Assembly: GCA_943788445.1 (NCBI GenBank)
Contig: CALSQH010000003.1
Location: forward strand, 186,001-250,000
DNA: 64,000 nt
Direction: 5' to 3'
Source: an uncultured Pseudomonadales bacterium
GTDB lineage: Bacteria; Pseudomonadota; Gammaproteobacteria; Pseudomonadales; Porticoccaceae
Both the position numbers and the translations under genes were made by a program. The notes beneath the pieces are model-generated. The model was given only the letters and a program-made list of their open reading frames with translations, had not been told where the DNA came from and did not search any database. Position 1 is the first letter of the stretch. Every line of letters begins with the position of its first letter. Below, one piece after another: positions 47,271-57,444 of the stretch.

Positions 47271-47304
47271 GTGTCAGAAATTTTTACATTAAAATTTCTG
47301 ACAC
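47271..47304. repeat. Perfect 14-bp palindrome after hflC
   Basis: GTGTCAGAAATTTT (47271-47284) and AAAATTTCTGACAC (47291-47304) are exact reverse complements separated by TACATT. It lies 28 bases after the hflC stop, just before the GC-rich terminator. It may be an mRNA 3' stem or a regulator site. Confidence 0.88.
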
Positions 47305-47332
47305 CTAACGCGACAATCAGCAAAGAGGCCGA

Positions 47333-48202
47333 TTATTTGCCACTTTTCTTATTCAAGTATTTAAAGAAATCACTGTCTGGCGCAACCAACATCACATCAC
47401 CTTTGTTAGCAAAGGAGAGCTTGTAGGCATTAAGACTGCGCATAAACGAGTAAAACTCTGGATCTTGCTGATAGGCATCAGCATAGATTCCCGCGGCCTC
47501 AGCATCGCCAGTACCACGCAACTGCTCAGCATCACGATAGGCGTTAGCCAGTTCGATAGTTCGTTCACGATCAGCTGATGCACGAATTCTCTCGGCTTTT
47601 TCCTTACCTGTTGAACGCAATTCACGAGCTTCTTTCTCTCGTTCGGCGGTCATACGTCGGAATACCTGACTGCTGACTTCCTGCGGCAGGTCGATACGCT
47701 TCACCCGAATATCGACAACTTCAATACCCAGACTACCTCGCACCGAAGCATTCAGTTCAGAAGTGATATCTTCCATCAATGCGTCGCGCTCACCAGAAAC
47801 CACCTCGTGCAATGTACGAGTACCAAACTGATTTCTCAGCCCGTTATTTACACGATTGGCAAGGCGGTTGTGAGCAACCGTCTCAACGCCACCAGTAGCT
47901 TTGTAGTAAGTCTCTACATTGGCGATACGCCATTTGGCATAGGAATCTACAATCAGACGTTTTTTCTCTACAGTGAAAAAGCTCGCCGGCTGTGCATCTA
48001 CCGTCAGGATTCGCGCGTCGAATAAACGTACATCATCTGCCAGCGGAAATTTAACATGTATGCCAGGTTGGATATCGGCTTCAACAAGCTTACCAAAACG
48101 AAGTTTTACGCCACGTTGCGTTTCGCTAACAACATACAATGTGCTGCTGGCGATAAACAAAAGAACAGCCAGAGTAATAACAGACTTTAATAAATTGCTC
48201 AT
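47333..48202 (-). CDS. hflC: FtsH-regulating SPFH protein HflC
   Basis: The 289-residue protein has one N-terminal membrane anchor (LITLAVLLFIASSTLYVV-like), then the SPFH/Band 7 domain: SETQRGVKLRFGKLVEADI, PGIHVKFPLADDVRLFDAR and IEVVDIRVKRIDLPQEVSSQVF. A charged coiled region (MTAEREKEARELRSTGKEKA) follows. With HflK it forms the periplasmic cage controlling FtsH protease. It overlaps hflK by four bases. Confidence 0.95.
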   Translation of the reverse strand: MSNLLKSVITLAVLLFIASSTLYVVSETQRGVKLRFGKLVEADIQPGIHVKFPLADDVRLFDARILTVDAQPASFFTVEKKRLIVDSYAKWRIANVETYYKATGGVETVAHNRLANRVNNGLRNQFGTRTLHEVVSGERDALMEDITSELNASVRGSLGIEVVDIRVKRIDLPQEVSSQVFRRMTAEREKEARELRSTGKEKAERIRASADRERTIELANAYRDAEQLRGTGDAEAAGIYADAYQQDPEFYSFMRSLNAYKLSFANKGDVMLVAPDSDFFKYLNKKSGK

Positions 48203-49320
48203 CGTCTTCTCTCCGATGTAGTTTGCTCAACATTACGTTGCAGTTTTTCTATAACCTGATTAGCAATTCGATCAATCAATTCACCACTCGTCGCATCATC
48301 TCTGATCTTCGACTGATTGCCTTCTTGAATAAGCTTATCAAGCGGTAAATAGAGCATGTTGTTGCCGCTGTCCGCATCGACCAGAATCTTAGTGCTATTC
48401 ATCATGACCTTCTCTACCGCATCCAGATATAGACGCTCACGAGTGACTTCCGGGGCCTTCTCATACTCGGTCAGCAAGTTAACAAAGCGCTCTGCTTCAC
48501 CCTCTGCTTTGGAGACAACCTGAGACTTATAACCCTCGGCTTCTTCACGCATACGCTGTGCCGAACCGCGGGCTTCAGGAATAATGCCGTTGGAGTAAGA
48601 CTGGGCTTCATTCACTAAACGCTCTAAATCTTCACGGGCTTTAATAACATCATCGTAAGCTGACTTAACCTCGGTGGGTGGCCGGGCTTCTTCGATATTA
48701 ATTTTTACCACGTTGATACCGCTGCGATAAATATTCAAATACTCCTGTAGCTTCTCAGCTGTGCTCAGGGCTATTTGCTCACGACCAGTCGAAATAACAC
48801 CGTCCAAACCCGTGCTACCGACAACATGGCGAAGTGCACTGTCAGTGGCGTGTTTGAGACTAATTTCCGGATCGCGAATATTGAGCACGAAGGCTTTTGC
48901 ATCGGCAATGTTATATTGCACTGTCAGTGATATCTCGACAATATTCTCGTCTTGAGTAAGCATCAAACCACGGGCTGAATACTGACGCTCTTCGGTGACT
49001 CGAACCGTACTGATCGAATCAATGATTGGCGGATTCCAGTGCAGACCAGAACCGACCGTGTCGTGATATTTACCGAGTCGCAAAACTACTGACTGCTCTT
49101 TTTCATCAACTTGATAGAAACCCATCAGGCCCCACAAGACAATCAAAACAACTAAGATAATCGGCAGTAAATTTTTTCCTTCACTACCGCCTGAGCCTCC
49201 GCCAAAGCCACTGAATTTTTTCTTCAGTGCATTAAGCGCCTCATCCAAATCAGGAGGTCCATCATTGTTTCTATTTCCACCCCAAGGGTCTTTACCACCA
49301 CCCGGTTCATTCCAGGCCAT
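48199..49320 (-). CDS. hflK: FtsH-regulating SPFH protein HflK
   Basis: The 373-residue partner of HflC. The Gly/Asp-rich cytoplasmic N-terminus (MAWNEPGGGKDPWGGNRNND) is typical, followed by one transmembrane helix (LLPIILVVLIVLWGLMGFY) and an SPFH domain (GLHWNPPIIDSISTVRVTE, VNIEEARPPTEVKSAY-type text). The C-terminus is polar. It precedes hflC and follows hflX, hfq and miaA in the standard order. Confidence 0.95.
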   Translation of the reverse strand: MAWNEPGGGKDPWGGNRNNDGPPDLDEALNALKKKFSGFGGGSGGSEGKNLLPIILVVLIVLWGLMGFYQVDEKEQSVVLRLGKYHDTVGSGLHWNPPIIDSISTVRVTEERQYSARGLMLTQDENIVEISLTVQYNIADAKAFVLNIRDPEISLKHATDSALRHVVGSTGLDGVISTGREQIALSTAEKLQEYLNIYRSGINVVKINIEEARPPTEVKSAYDDVIKAREDLERLVNEAQSYSNGIIPEARGSAQRMREEAEGYKSQVVSKAEGEAERFVNLLTEYEKAPEVTRERLYLDAVEKVMMNSTKILVDADSGNNMLYLPLDKLIQEGNQSKIRDDATSGELIDRIANQVIEKLQRNVEQTTSERRR

Positions 49321-49432
49321 AATCTCTCTCCAAATTTAAGTAATTTTTTTCCAGCTACTGACTACCCACAGGTTTCCAGCGCGGGCACAATTCTAAAGCC
49401 TTTACCTTTAACTAGCTACAATCTCTAGCTAT

Positions 49433-50728
49433 TTACAATGCGATTAAATCTTCTGATTTCAACCCTGCAGCCTTGAGAATACGATAAAAATCCATTTCCT
49501 GAAGCTTTATTTCAAGATTAATGCAGCCATTCCCATCAATCTCTTCGCCTAAAACCGCTTTATGACTATACATTGCGGCTCGCAGTGCGCCCTGTTCGGG
49601 CAAAAGATGCAGCGTTTTGTGCACCACCTGACCGGGAAGCCGCTCACTAACCGCTTGAAATAATAGATCTAACCCACAATCATTTAACGCCGACAGCCAC
49701 ACAGCTATTGGCTGACCCTCAGCATTGCGCTCAATGCGTGCAGTCGCATCATCGAGCAAATCGATTTTGTTGTAGACCATCAATGTGGGCAATTTATGTG
49801 CATCAATCTCTTTCAACACCTCTTCTACCCTTTTAATATTAGTCGCTCGATCCTCTGCAGCTGCATCGACTACATGTAACAGCAGATCGGCATTGGCGGC
49901 CTCTTCCAGGGTGGCTCGAAAGGCATCGACCAAACGGTGTGGAAGATGGCTAATAAAACCCACGGTATCGGCAAAGATAACCGTCCCTTTCTCCGGAACA
50001 TCTACCTTACGCATAGTGGGATCAAGAGTTGCGAAGAGCTGATCGGCAACAAAAACATCGGCCTGAGTCAGGGTGTTAAACAGGGTAGATTTACCCGCAT
50101 TGGTATAACCCACCAATGACACCGCCGGTATTTCAGCACGATCTCGGGCTCGACGACCCTGAGCGCGCTGTTTACGCACCTTTAAAAGGCGTCCTTGAAT
50201 TGACTTAATTCGATCGCGAACCATACGTCGGTCAGATTCGAGCTGGGTTTCACCCGGCCCTCTCAGACCAATACCACCTTTCTGACGTTCGAGGTGAGTC
50301 CAGCCGCGAATCAGTCTAGAGGAAAGATGTTGCAACTGAGCTAACTCAACTTGCAACTTACCCTCATGGGTGCGCGCCCTCTGGGCAAAAATATCCAAAA
50401 TAAGGCCAGTGCGATCGAGTACGCGACATTTTAGTTCGGCTTCGATATTGCGCTCTTGGCTGGGAGAAAGGTTGTGATTGAAGATTACTAGCTCAGCTTC
50501 ACTGCTTTTAACCGCTGAACTAATCTCTTCGAGCTTGCCGGTGCCGACAAAAAACTTGGCATGCGGAGAGATGCGCGACCCAGTCAAAAATTCAACTGGA
50601 TCACCCCCTGCAGATAACACTAATTCTTCAAACTCTCTTGGATCTTCGGGTTCGGACTCACTATTCAGTTTTAAGTGAACAAGAACCGCTCTTTCGCCAA
50701 AATCAGGTCGTTCAAAAAATAGTGACAC
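49433..50728 (-). CDS. hflX: Ribosome-associated GTPase HflX
   Basis: A 431-residue Obg-family GTPase that rescues or splits stalled ribosomes. The N-terminal HflX domain has FLTGSRISPHAKFFVGTGKL and IFNHNLSPSQERNIE. The linker has RQKGGIGLRGPGETQLESDRR. The G domain has VSLVGYTNAGKSTLFNTLT (G1), DTVGFISHLP (G3) and VYNKIDLLD (G4). It starts 10 bases after hfq. Confidence 0.96.
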   Translation of the reverse strand: MSLFFERPDFGERAVLVHLKLNSESEPEDPREFEELVLSAGGDPVEFLTGSRISPHAKFFVGTGKLEEISSAVKSSEAELVIFNHNLSPSQERNIEAELKCRVLDRTGLILDIFAQRARTHEGKLQVELAQLQHLSSRLIRGWTHLERQKGGIGLRGPGETQLESDRRMVRDRIKSIQGRLLKVRKQRAQGRRARDRAEIPAVSLVGYTNAGKSTLFNTLTQADVFVADQLFATLDPTMRKVDVPEKGTVIFADTVGFISHLPHRLVDAFRATLEEAANADLLLHVVDAAAEDRATNIKRVEEVLKEIDAHKLPTLMVYNKIDLLDDATARIERNAEGQPIAVWLSALNDCGLDLLFQAVSERLPGQVVHKTLHLLPEQGALRAAMYSHKAVLGEEIDGNGCINLEIKLQEMDFYRILKAAGLKSEDLIAL

Positions 50729-50738
50729 TTAGTATTTT

Positions 50739-51029
50739 CTAATAATCATCATCAGAGAAATTTCCATTATCGAAACCACCCTGACTATCGTCTGCCGATC
50801 CAGCAGCACCGCTCGCGGGGAGTTTGACTGCACGTGACGGGACAATAGTTGAAATAGCATGCTTGTATACCATCTGACTGACGGTGTTTTTCAACAGAAC
50901 AACAAATTGATCGAATGACTCTACCTGTCCCTGTAGCTTAATGCCGTTAACGAGAAAAATTGATACGGGTATACGCTCTTTTCTTAACACATTAAGAAAA
51001 GGGTCTTGTAAATTGTGCCCTTTTGACAT
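50739..51029 (-). CDS. hfq: RNA chaperone Hfq
   Basis: The 96-residue Sm-like protein has the Sm1 motif ([40 protein letters not shown]) and Sm2 ([13 protein letters not shown]), both essentially identical to proteobacterial Hfq. The tail after residue ~70 is Gly/Ser/Asp-rich and acidic ([17 protein letters not shown]), as in long-tailed gammaproteobacterial forms. It pairs small RNAs with mRNAs. The miaA-hfq-hflX order is conserved. Confidence 0.97.
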   Translation of the reverse strand: MSKGHNLQDPFLNVLRKERIPVSIFLVNGIKLQGQVESFDQFVVLLKNTVSQMVYKHAISTIVPSRAVKLPASGAAGSADDSQGGFDNGNFSDDDY

Positions 51030-51138
51030 TTATACTTCTCCTTTTAAATACTCAAACGTTGTTGCAATAAGCGCTGTAATGAAGTGCTGTAAAAACTGCA
51101 ACCAAATAAAGTAGGTAAAATTCAACCTACAACTAATA

Positions 51139-52143
51139 TTAACCTTCCCTGTTATTGCCATATATGGGCGCATCAGAAAGCTTTTTCAAGGCCAACAGGC
51201 ACATTCTATCAATTGAAAAGAACTCTGTCTCATTATCAGTCTCGATTTCACAACTTCCCGGCCAATTCCTCAACCAAGTAATCTGCCGTTTAGCTAATTG
51301 GCGAGTCGCGGCTATGGCTTTCTCAACCGCCTCATCCAAATTGCACTGGCCGTCGAGATACTGCCAAATCTGCCGATAACCCACCGAGCGAATTGCGGGT
51401 AAATCCCCATGCAAATCACCGCGCTTATAGAGACCCTGCACTTCAGCCGCAAAACCCTGATCCATCATCCTTTTGAATCTCCTTTCAATACGTTGATGTA
51501 TCAGCTTACGGTTCACAGGCATCAACGCTAATTGTTTTATGGCATAGGTGTCGAAAATAGCACCTATATTTTTCGCTTGTCGAAGCTTCGACATTGGCAT
51601 GCCCGTCAAAAGATAAACTTCCAGTGCGCGCTGAATACGCTGAGAGTGATTTGGGTGTAGCTCGGCCGCGGTCTCTGGATCAACGGCCTGAAGTTGTTTG
51701 TAAACAGCCGGCCAGCCTTCACTGTCTGCCTGATGCTGAATCTGCGCACGGATTTCAGCGTTAGCCTCGGGCATCTCTGATAGCCCTTCGAGTAACACTT
51801 TAAAATAAAGCATGGTGCCGCCAACCAATAACGGTATATTTCCCCGCGCAGTAATCTCGGCCATCACACGAGTCGCATCAGTAAGAAAATCTGCCGCAGA
51901 GTAGGCATCAAGGGGATCGCGAATATCGATCAGATGATGAGGGGCTATCTCGAGGGTAGCTTTATCGGGTTTAGCACTGCCTATATCGAGTTGCCTGTAT
52001 ACCTGCGCAGAATCTACATTGATTAATTCAACCGGGAAATGCGCTTGCAGCGCAATCGCCAAATCAGTTTTTCCGCTGGCGGTGGGACCCATAACAAATA
52101 TAGCTGAAGGTTTTTCAGAGCCTGTCACTGGTTTATCGCCCAC
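51139..52143 (-). CDS. miaA: tRNA dimethylallyltransferase MiaA
   Basis: MiaA adds the dimethylallyl group to A37 of tRNAs reading UNN codons. The 334-residue protein has a P-loop ([18 protein letters not shown]), [38 protein letters not shown] and [17 protein letters not shown]. Lengths and motifs are standard. Its start overlaps the mutL end by 11 bases. Confidence 0.97.
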   Translation of the reverse strand: MGDKPVTGSEKPSAIFVMGPTASGKTDLAIALQAHFPVELINVDSAQVYRQLDIGSAKPDKATLEIAPHHLIDIRDPLDAYSAADFLTDATRVMAEITARGNIPLLVGGTMLYFKVLLEGLSEMPEANAEIRAQIQHQADSEGWPAVYKQLQAVDPETAAELHPNHSQRIQRALEVYLLTGMPMSKLRQAKNIGAIFDTYAIKQLALMPVNRKLIHQRIERRFKRMMDQGFAAEVQGLYKRGDLHGDLPAIRSVGYRQIWQYLDGQCNLDEAVEKAIAATRQLAKRQITWLRNWPGSCEIETDNETEFFSIDRMCLLALKKLSDAPIYGNNREG

Positions 52144-53953
52144 GTAAGAAAAGCTTATCTAACTGATCAAGGGTCAACTGAGACCAGGTGGGTCGACCGT
52201 GGTTACACTGACCGCTTCGTTCAGTGGATTCCATATCTCGCAGCAATCCATTCATTTCAGGAACTGTTAATTTTCGATTAGCCCGAACCGAACCATGGCA
52301 GGCCATCGTTGATAGGATTTCATTGATATGATCTCTAATCCGTTCTGATGTCCCGTGCTCAAGCAAATCTGATAATACATCGCGAAGCAGTGCTTCGACT
52401 TCTGAACCGCGCAATATAGCCGGTATCTGGCGCACAATAATACTTTCAGCGGCGGCTCGCTCAATGGTGAATCCTAGCTTGGTAAAAATATCGTTATGCT
52501 GCTCTGCGGCATCTGCCTCACGCTGACTAACCGCCAAACTCTCGGGGACTAGCAGGGGCTGAGAAATAAGACCCTGATCATCAAAATCGCGTTTCATTCG
52601 CTCATAGGTAATTCGCTCGTGGGCAGCGTGCATATCGACAATAATTAGACCCTCTCTGTTCTCGGCAAGAATATAGATACCTTTCAATTGAGCGATGGCA
52701 TAACCCAACGGCGGAACATCCTGCTGACTATTAAAGTCAGGAGTCGCCTCTGGCAAGCGGGTCTGATCGGTCGAGTAGAGGCTTTGATATGCCGCCATCG
52801 GTGTCGCGGTACCATGGCTTGACTGGCGATGATCAGAAAACCGCATTGATGGTTGCCACTGCGTCGCCTGCTGAGCTCCCTGAGGGAACGCCTGCTGACC
52901 TTGAGTAAGATTGCTCGAAGCAGAGGGATCATTGGATTGTAAGTGATCCTGAGGGCGATCCTCAGCTAGGGCTTTCTTTATGGTTTGCGAGATAAAGCTA
53001 TGAATGGAGCCACTCTCACGAAAACGCACCTCATGCTTTGTGGGATGTACATTGACATCGACATCTGTCGGATTAATTTCCAGAAACAGCACATAGGCCG
53101 GATGTCGGCCGTGATAGAGAACATCCTGATAGGCCTGTCGCACCGCATGAGAAACTACCTTGTCACGAATCGAGCGACCATTGACAAAAAAGTGTTGCAG
53201 ATCAGCCTGACTGCGGGAGAAGGTGGGCAGACCAATCCAGCCCCAGAGGCGCAGGCCGTGGCGATCATTATCCACATACAGGGCCTGCTCCATAAAGGGC
53301 GCGCCGCATATATCTGCAACCCGTTTTTCTTGCTCCAATTGTGTGACGGCAGGTCGCAAGCTCAGCTGTGCACGCTGATTGTGGCGTAGACTAAAGGCCA
53401 CATCAAAACGGCTCAGGGCAAGTTTTTTTATGCTCTCATCTATTCGGTTATATTCGGTTTTTTCGGTGCGCAAAAATTTGCGCCGCGCAGGGGTATTAAA
53501 GAATAGGTCGCGAACCTCAACACTGGTCCCTACCGGATGCGAGGCCGGCTGAATATCGACCTCCATATCACGCCCTTCGGATACCGCTTTCCAAGCACTG
53601 CCCTCACCCTTATTAGAGGTCAGGCTGAGCCGCGATACAGAGGCTATACTGGCCAGCGCCTCACCGCGAAAACCAAGAGAGGAAACCGCCTCAAGATCTT
53701 CCAGATTGCCAATTTTACTGGTTGCATGACGACTGAGAGCCAGAGGTAAATCCTCTTCACCAATGCCGCAGCCATCATCGCGAATTCGAATTAATTTAAC
53801 GCCGCCCTGGTCTATATCAATATCAATGCTTTGGGCGCCAGCATCAAGGCTGTTTTCAACCAGTTCTTTTAGCACTGAAGCGGGACGCTCCACCACTTCA
53901 CCCGCAGCAATCTGATTGGCTAATTGCGGACTGAGAACCTGAATAACGGGCAT
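52133..53953 (-). CDS. mutL: DNA mismatch repair protein MutL
   Basis: The 606-residue protein has the GHKL ATPase N-terminus: [34 protein letters not shown] and [11 protein letters not shown] Gln/Ser-rich linker spans ~340-420. The C-terminal domain carries endonuclease-type motifs: [12 protein letters not shown] (DxHAxxExxxxE), [11 protein letters not shown] and CNHGRPT. MutL proteins of this kind nick DNA themselves, unlike E. coli MutL, which relies on MutH. This is family knowledge applied to the visible motifs. It sits between the amidase gene and miaA. Confidence 0.96.
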   Translation of the reverse strand: MPVIQVLSPQLANQIAAGEVVERPASVLKELVENSLDAGAQSIDIDIDQGGVKLIRIRDDGCGIGEEDLPLALSRHATSKIGNLEDLEAVSSLGFRGEALASIASVSRLSLTSNKGEGSAWKAVSEGRDMEVDIQPASHPVGTSVEVRDLFFNTPARRKFLRTEKTEYNRIDESIKKLALSRFDVAFSLRHNQRAQLSLRPAVTQLEQEKRVADICGAPFMEQALYVDNDRHGLRLWGWIGLPTFSRSQADLQHFFVNGRSIRDKVVSHAVRQAYQDVLYHGRHPAYVLFLEINPTDVDVNVHPTKHEVRFRESGSIHSFISQTIKKALAEDRPQDHLQSNDPSASSNLTQGQQAFPQGAQQATQWQPSMRFSDHRQSSHGTATPMAAYQSLYSTDQTRLPEATPDFNSQQDVPPLGYAIAQLKGIYILAENREGLIIVDMHAAHERITYERMKRDFDDQGLISQPLLVPESLAVSQREADAAEQHNDIFTKLGFTIERAAAESIIVRQIPAILRGSEVEALLRDVLSDLLEHGTSERIRDHINEILSTMACHGSVRANRKLTVPEMNGLLRDMESTERSGQCNHGRPTWSQLTLDQLDKLFLRGR

Positions 53954-54009
53954 AGCTGGTGACCTTATATTGAATATTTGGCTGTTTTCATGATTTTTAA
54001 CTGGGCTTA

Positions 54010-55338
54010 CTACCTAGCAGGAATGATAATTTTTTGACCCACTTTAATCGTGCTGGAGCCCATCTTATTGTAGCTCAGAATAGTGGTAACTGAGGTATTG
54101 TAACGCTGGGCAATCCCTGACAATGTATCGCCGCTGGCAATGGTGTAACTGCGCTCACGCTTGCCTTTATTAGCCGCTAGCGAGGTGCCTTCCGGAGTAT
54201 GATCCATGTAGTAACTAACCAGCCCATTGTAGATCGCCGCAGCCATTCTTTGCTGATAGGCGCCGCTGCTCAAAAGGCGAGCCTCTTTGGGATTGGATAT
54301 AAAACCGGTTTCAATCAACAATGAGGGAATATCAGGAGATTTAAGCACCAAAAACCCAGCCTGCTCGACACGCTTTTTATGTAATCTGGCTACACCGCCC
54401 ATATTTTTTAAAACATACTTACCCGCGTCGAGACTACTGCTAAGGGTAGCAGTCATCGACAGGTCTAATAGCACCTCACGCAAGGCGGGATCTCTGGTAT
54501 CCAAATTCAATGAACCTTCGGCACCGCCGATTAAATCGGCACGGTTTTCCTTTTTCGCCAAATAACGTGCCGCCTCACTGGTAGCGCCCTTGGTCGACAA
54601 CGCATAAACCGAGGCGCCATTGGCCTTGGGGTTGGTGAAGGCATCTGCATGAATAGAGATAAAGAAATCCGCACGACTTTTACGGGCAATTGCTGTGCGC
54701 TTGCGATGAACAAGATAGTAGTCTCCGGTACGAACTAACTCGCCCCTGAAGTCTGGATTTTTATCAAACAGTTTTTCCAGACGTTGAGCGATTTGAAAAG
54801 CCACCACCTTTTCATAAATATGTTTTGGACCAATAGCGCCAGGATCTTCACCACCGTGTCCGGCATCAATGGAAATAACAATTGGACGATTAGTGGTTGG
54901 CAACACTTTACTGAGCGGTTTTTTTGCGACCTGATCTTTATCGTAAAGATCGACTACCAACCGATCTCCATACTGTTCATTCGCCTTAAGAGTAAAACCA
55001 TTTACCCTCACATGGCTCTTCAACTCCAAAACAATGCGCATATCGGCACTGCCGCGAAGTCCTGAGCGAATTTTGCTGATGGGTGTTGGAGAGATATTCA
55101 ACTGGTCAAGATTTGCTTTGAGCTTTGCACTCTTAATATCAATCACTACACGACTGGGATTATCTAGACGAAAAATACTATGTTCAAAGGAATCACTGAT
55201 ATCAAAAACCAAGCGCGTATTATCCGGCGCGCGCCAAATTCGCGCACTGTCAATATCCGCCGTTAGAGCGGGACCAGCAAATAGCATTGTCGAAAACATA
55301 AATGCTGCTGTTATTTTTAAGCGCAAGTCAAACCCCAT
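54010..55338 (-). CDS. N-acetylmuramoyl-L-alanine amidase with AMIN and LysM domains (AmiB/AmiC type)
   Basis: An exported septal peptidoglycan hydrolase. Signal peptide (~1-26), AMIN localisation domain (~30-130: [28 protein letters not shown]), then Amidase_3 (~150-370) with zinc ligands in [12 protein letters not shown], the Glu in [18 protein letters not shown] and the catalytic [16 protein letters not shown]-terminal LysM repeat ([20 protein letters not shown]) binds peptidoglycan. The tsaE-amiB-mutL order is that of amiB in gammaproteobacteria. Confidence 0.94.
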   Translation of the reverse strand: MGFDLRLKITAAFMFSTMLFAGPALTADIDSARIWRAPDNTRLVFDISDSFEHSIFRLDNPSRVVIDIKSAKLKANLDQLNISPTPISKIRSGLRGSADMRIVLELKSHVRVNGFTLKANEQYGDRLVVDLYDKDQVAKKPLSKVLPTTNRPIVISIDAGHGGEDPGAIGPKHIYEKVVAFQIAQRLEKLFDKNPDFRGELVRTGDYYLVHRKRTAIARKSRADFFISIHADAFTNPKANGASVYALSTKGATSEAARYLAKKENRADLIGGAEGSLNLDTRDPALREVLLDLSMTATLSSSLDAGKYVLKNMGGVARLHKKRVEQAGFLVLKSPDIPSLLIETGFISNPKEARLLSSGAYQQRMAAAIYNGLVSYYMDHTPEGTSLAANKGKRERSYTIASGDTLSGIAQRYNTSVTTILSYNKMGSSTIKVGQKIIIPAR

Positions 55339-55340
55339 TT

Positions 55341-55868
55341 TTATAAATTGTCCAGCAGGGCGACAACCTGACCACCTAACTCAGATCCCGCACTCAAACT
55401 AAGAGTACGACCCTCGCCTGCTTGGATAATTCCAATATTTATATCCGCTTCAGGCAAAAACCCCTGCCCTCTTTCTGGCCATTCTATCAAGCATAGGCTA
55501 GCCTCTACTAGATAGTCGCGAAAACCCATGTATTCAAGCTCTTCAGGATCGATTAAACGATAGAAATCAAAATGACAAACCTTTCCCAGCGCCAACTCAT
55601 AGGGTTCGACTAAAGTATAGGTCGGACTCTTTACCGAGTCATGGTGGCCTAAGCCATTTAATATGCCGCGGCTAACTGTGGTTTTACCCGCACCTAAATC
55701 GCCACTTAGAGCGACCAACAAGGCCTGTTTGGAAATGATTTGACTGTTTTCTTTATGGACAAGATTAATCGCCTTAGCGATTTCACGGCCAAATTGGAGC
55801 ATTAACGATTCCCCCTGTAATTCAAGGGTAAATCGATTAAAACCTTCAACTAAAGGTTTGTCACTCAC
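55341..55868 (-). CDS. tsaE: tRNA threonylcarbamoylation ATPase TsaE
   Basis: TsaE drives the TsaBD(E) complex in t6A synthesis. The P-loop is LSGDLGAGKTTVSRGIL, followed by VKSPTYTLVEPYE and CHFDFYRLIDPEELEYMGFRDY, the family signature. I place the start at GTG 55868, which overlaps the nnr stop by four bases (GTGA), giving 175 residues. The frame continues upstream through nnr but is not family-like. TsaD is at 5.6 kb in the same window. Confidence 0.92.
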   Translation of the reverse strand: MSDKPLVEGFNRFTLELQGESLMLQFGREIAKAINLVHKENSQIISKQALLVALSGDLGAGKTTVSRGILNGLGHHDSVKSPTYTLVEPYELALGKVCHFDFYRLIDPEELEYMGFRDYLVEASLCLIEWPERGQGFLPEADINIGIIQAGEGRTLSLSAGSELGGQVVALLDNL

Positions 55869-57388
55869 AAATCGGTACCATTTAAAATTGCCGTCAATGA
55901 AGCCGTGATATCCGTCGCGACAAGGCCGCGTGCACCGCGCACCTCTACCGCCAGATCCGCCGCTGCCGAATGCAGACAACAGCCCAACTGAGCCGCCTGA
56001 AATGGCTCCAGCCCCTGCGCTAGCAGACCACCAATAATTCCCGATAACATATCGCCCATTCCGCCAGTTGCCATACTTGGATTACCATAAGGGCAGACCT
56101 TAATTTGATCAACCTCGGAACTCGCAACAAGCGTTCCGGCACCCTTGAGAAGCACCACTGCATTAAACTTTTTCTGTAGTTTGATAACCGCAGAGAATCG
56201 ATCGACCTGAACCTCAGTAACGCTGATATTTAACAGTCGCGCAGCTTCTGCCGGATGAGGTGTCATCACCCAACGACTCCCATTGGGGTTAGGCACAACC
56301 CTTCCCTCTGCAATAATATTCAGTGCATCGGCATCCATAACCATCGGCAGTCCGGTGGCAACGGCTTTTTGCAGTAACTGCTCAGACCAGGGTGAACGAC
56401 CCAGACCGGGACCAACGATTAACACTGATGGCTTATCTAATAAGGGCTCTAATTCCTGACCAGAAATAATACCACTGACCATTATCTCTGGCTGACGCGC
56501 CAATATCGCGGCGACATGTTCTGGGCGCGTGGCAACACTTACCAGACCTGAACCAACTCGCAGAGCCGATTCGGCTGCCATCGCCGCCGCACCACCAAAA
56601 CCAAGATCACCCCCTACAACCATGGCGTGACCAAATTGATTTTTGTAGGCATCTGCATCGCGGCTAGGGTAGTGCTCAAGCAGATCATCTAGATCCATTA
56701 ACTGCGAGCTACTTGGCTGTTGATAAAAAAGCTCTTCAGATATATTTAGAGAATGATAAATAATCTCACCACAGAGTGCCGGTCCACGACCAGTGAACAT
56801 CCCCTGCTTGGCGGCAATAAAGGTCACCGTAATATCAGCTTTAACGGCAGCATCTGCTGCACTGCCTGTGTCACTGCAGAGCCCAGAGGGAACATCGACT
56901 GAGAGTATCGGTAGAGCGGCATTGTTTATGCAGTGGATAGCATCTGCATAGAGTTTACGCATTTGATTATCTATAGAAAGTTGAAAGCCTGTTCCCAACA
57001 GAGCATCGACAACCACCCCCTCAAATAAATCTATATCGGCATCAAACGCTTGAAAAGAAACCCCAGCCTTTGCGCTGTAGTCTCTGGCGAGAGCAGCGTC
57101 CGCAGATAGTTTTTCTACAGCAGCCAATTCAACAACCCGTGCGACAATACCTTTTTCGACAGCCAGTGCCGCCACTATGTAACCATCACCAGCGTTATTT
57201 CCAGAACCACAAAAAACCGTGATTAATGAGGGCTGCCCCCAAGCGTCCACCAACTCATCAAATGCAGCTCGACCGGCGCGTTTCATTAAAGCTATGCTCG
57301 GAATAGCGAGCTTTTGTATCGCCAAACGATCAAGTTCTCGAACAGATTTGGCATTATATAGAGCGTCTTGAATAACAATGTGCGACAT
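55865..57388 (-). CDS. nnr: Bifunctional NAD(P)HX epimerase/dehydratase
   Basis: A metabolite-repair enzyme of 507 residues. The N-terminal YjeF_N epimerase domain (~1-225) has VFCGSGNNAGDGYIVAAL and VVDALLGTGF. The C-terminal ribokinase-like dehydratase domain has AMVVGGDLGFGGAAAMAAE, VIVGPGLGRS, LPMVMDADALN, VMTPHPAEAARLL and ATGGMGDMLSGIIGGLLA. Together they restore hydrated NADH/NADPH. It is divergent from queG and coupled to tsaE downstream. Confidence 0.95.
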   Translation of the reverse strand: MSHIVIQDALYNAKSVRELDRLAIQKLAIPSIALMKRAGRAAFDELVDAWGQPSLITVFCGSGNNAGDGYIVAALAVEKGIVARVVELAAVEKLSADAALARDYSAKAGVSFQAFDADIDLFEGVVVDALLGTGFQLSIDNQMRKLYADAIHCINNAALPILSVDVPSGLCSDTGSAADAAVKADITVTFIAAKQGMFTGRGPALCGEIIYHSLNISEELFYQQPSSSQLMDLDDLLEHYPSRDADAYKNQFGHAMVVGGDLGFGGAAAMAAESALRVGSGLVSVATRPEHVAAILARQPEIMVSGIISGQELEPLLDKPSVLIVGPGLGRSPWSEQLLQKAVATGLPMVMDADALNIIAEGRVVPNPNGSRWVMTPHPAEAARLLNISVTEVQVDRFSAVIKLQKKFNAVVLLKGAGTLVASSEVDQIKVCPYGNPSMATGGMGDMLSGIIGGLLAQGLEPFQAAQLGCCLHSAAADLAVEVRGARGLVATDITASLTAILNGTDL

Positions 57389-57444
57389 GACTGCAAGTTC
57401 CCAGTAAGATTACCGCGATTATATGTCAGATTAGCCCTGAAACC

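Noticed and set aside
55869..55979. TsaE extension into the nnr gene
   Set aside because: The Gly/Arg/Cys-rich text is the other frame of nnr; GTG 55868 overlapping the nnr stop fits coupled translation.
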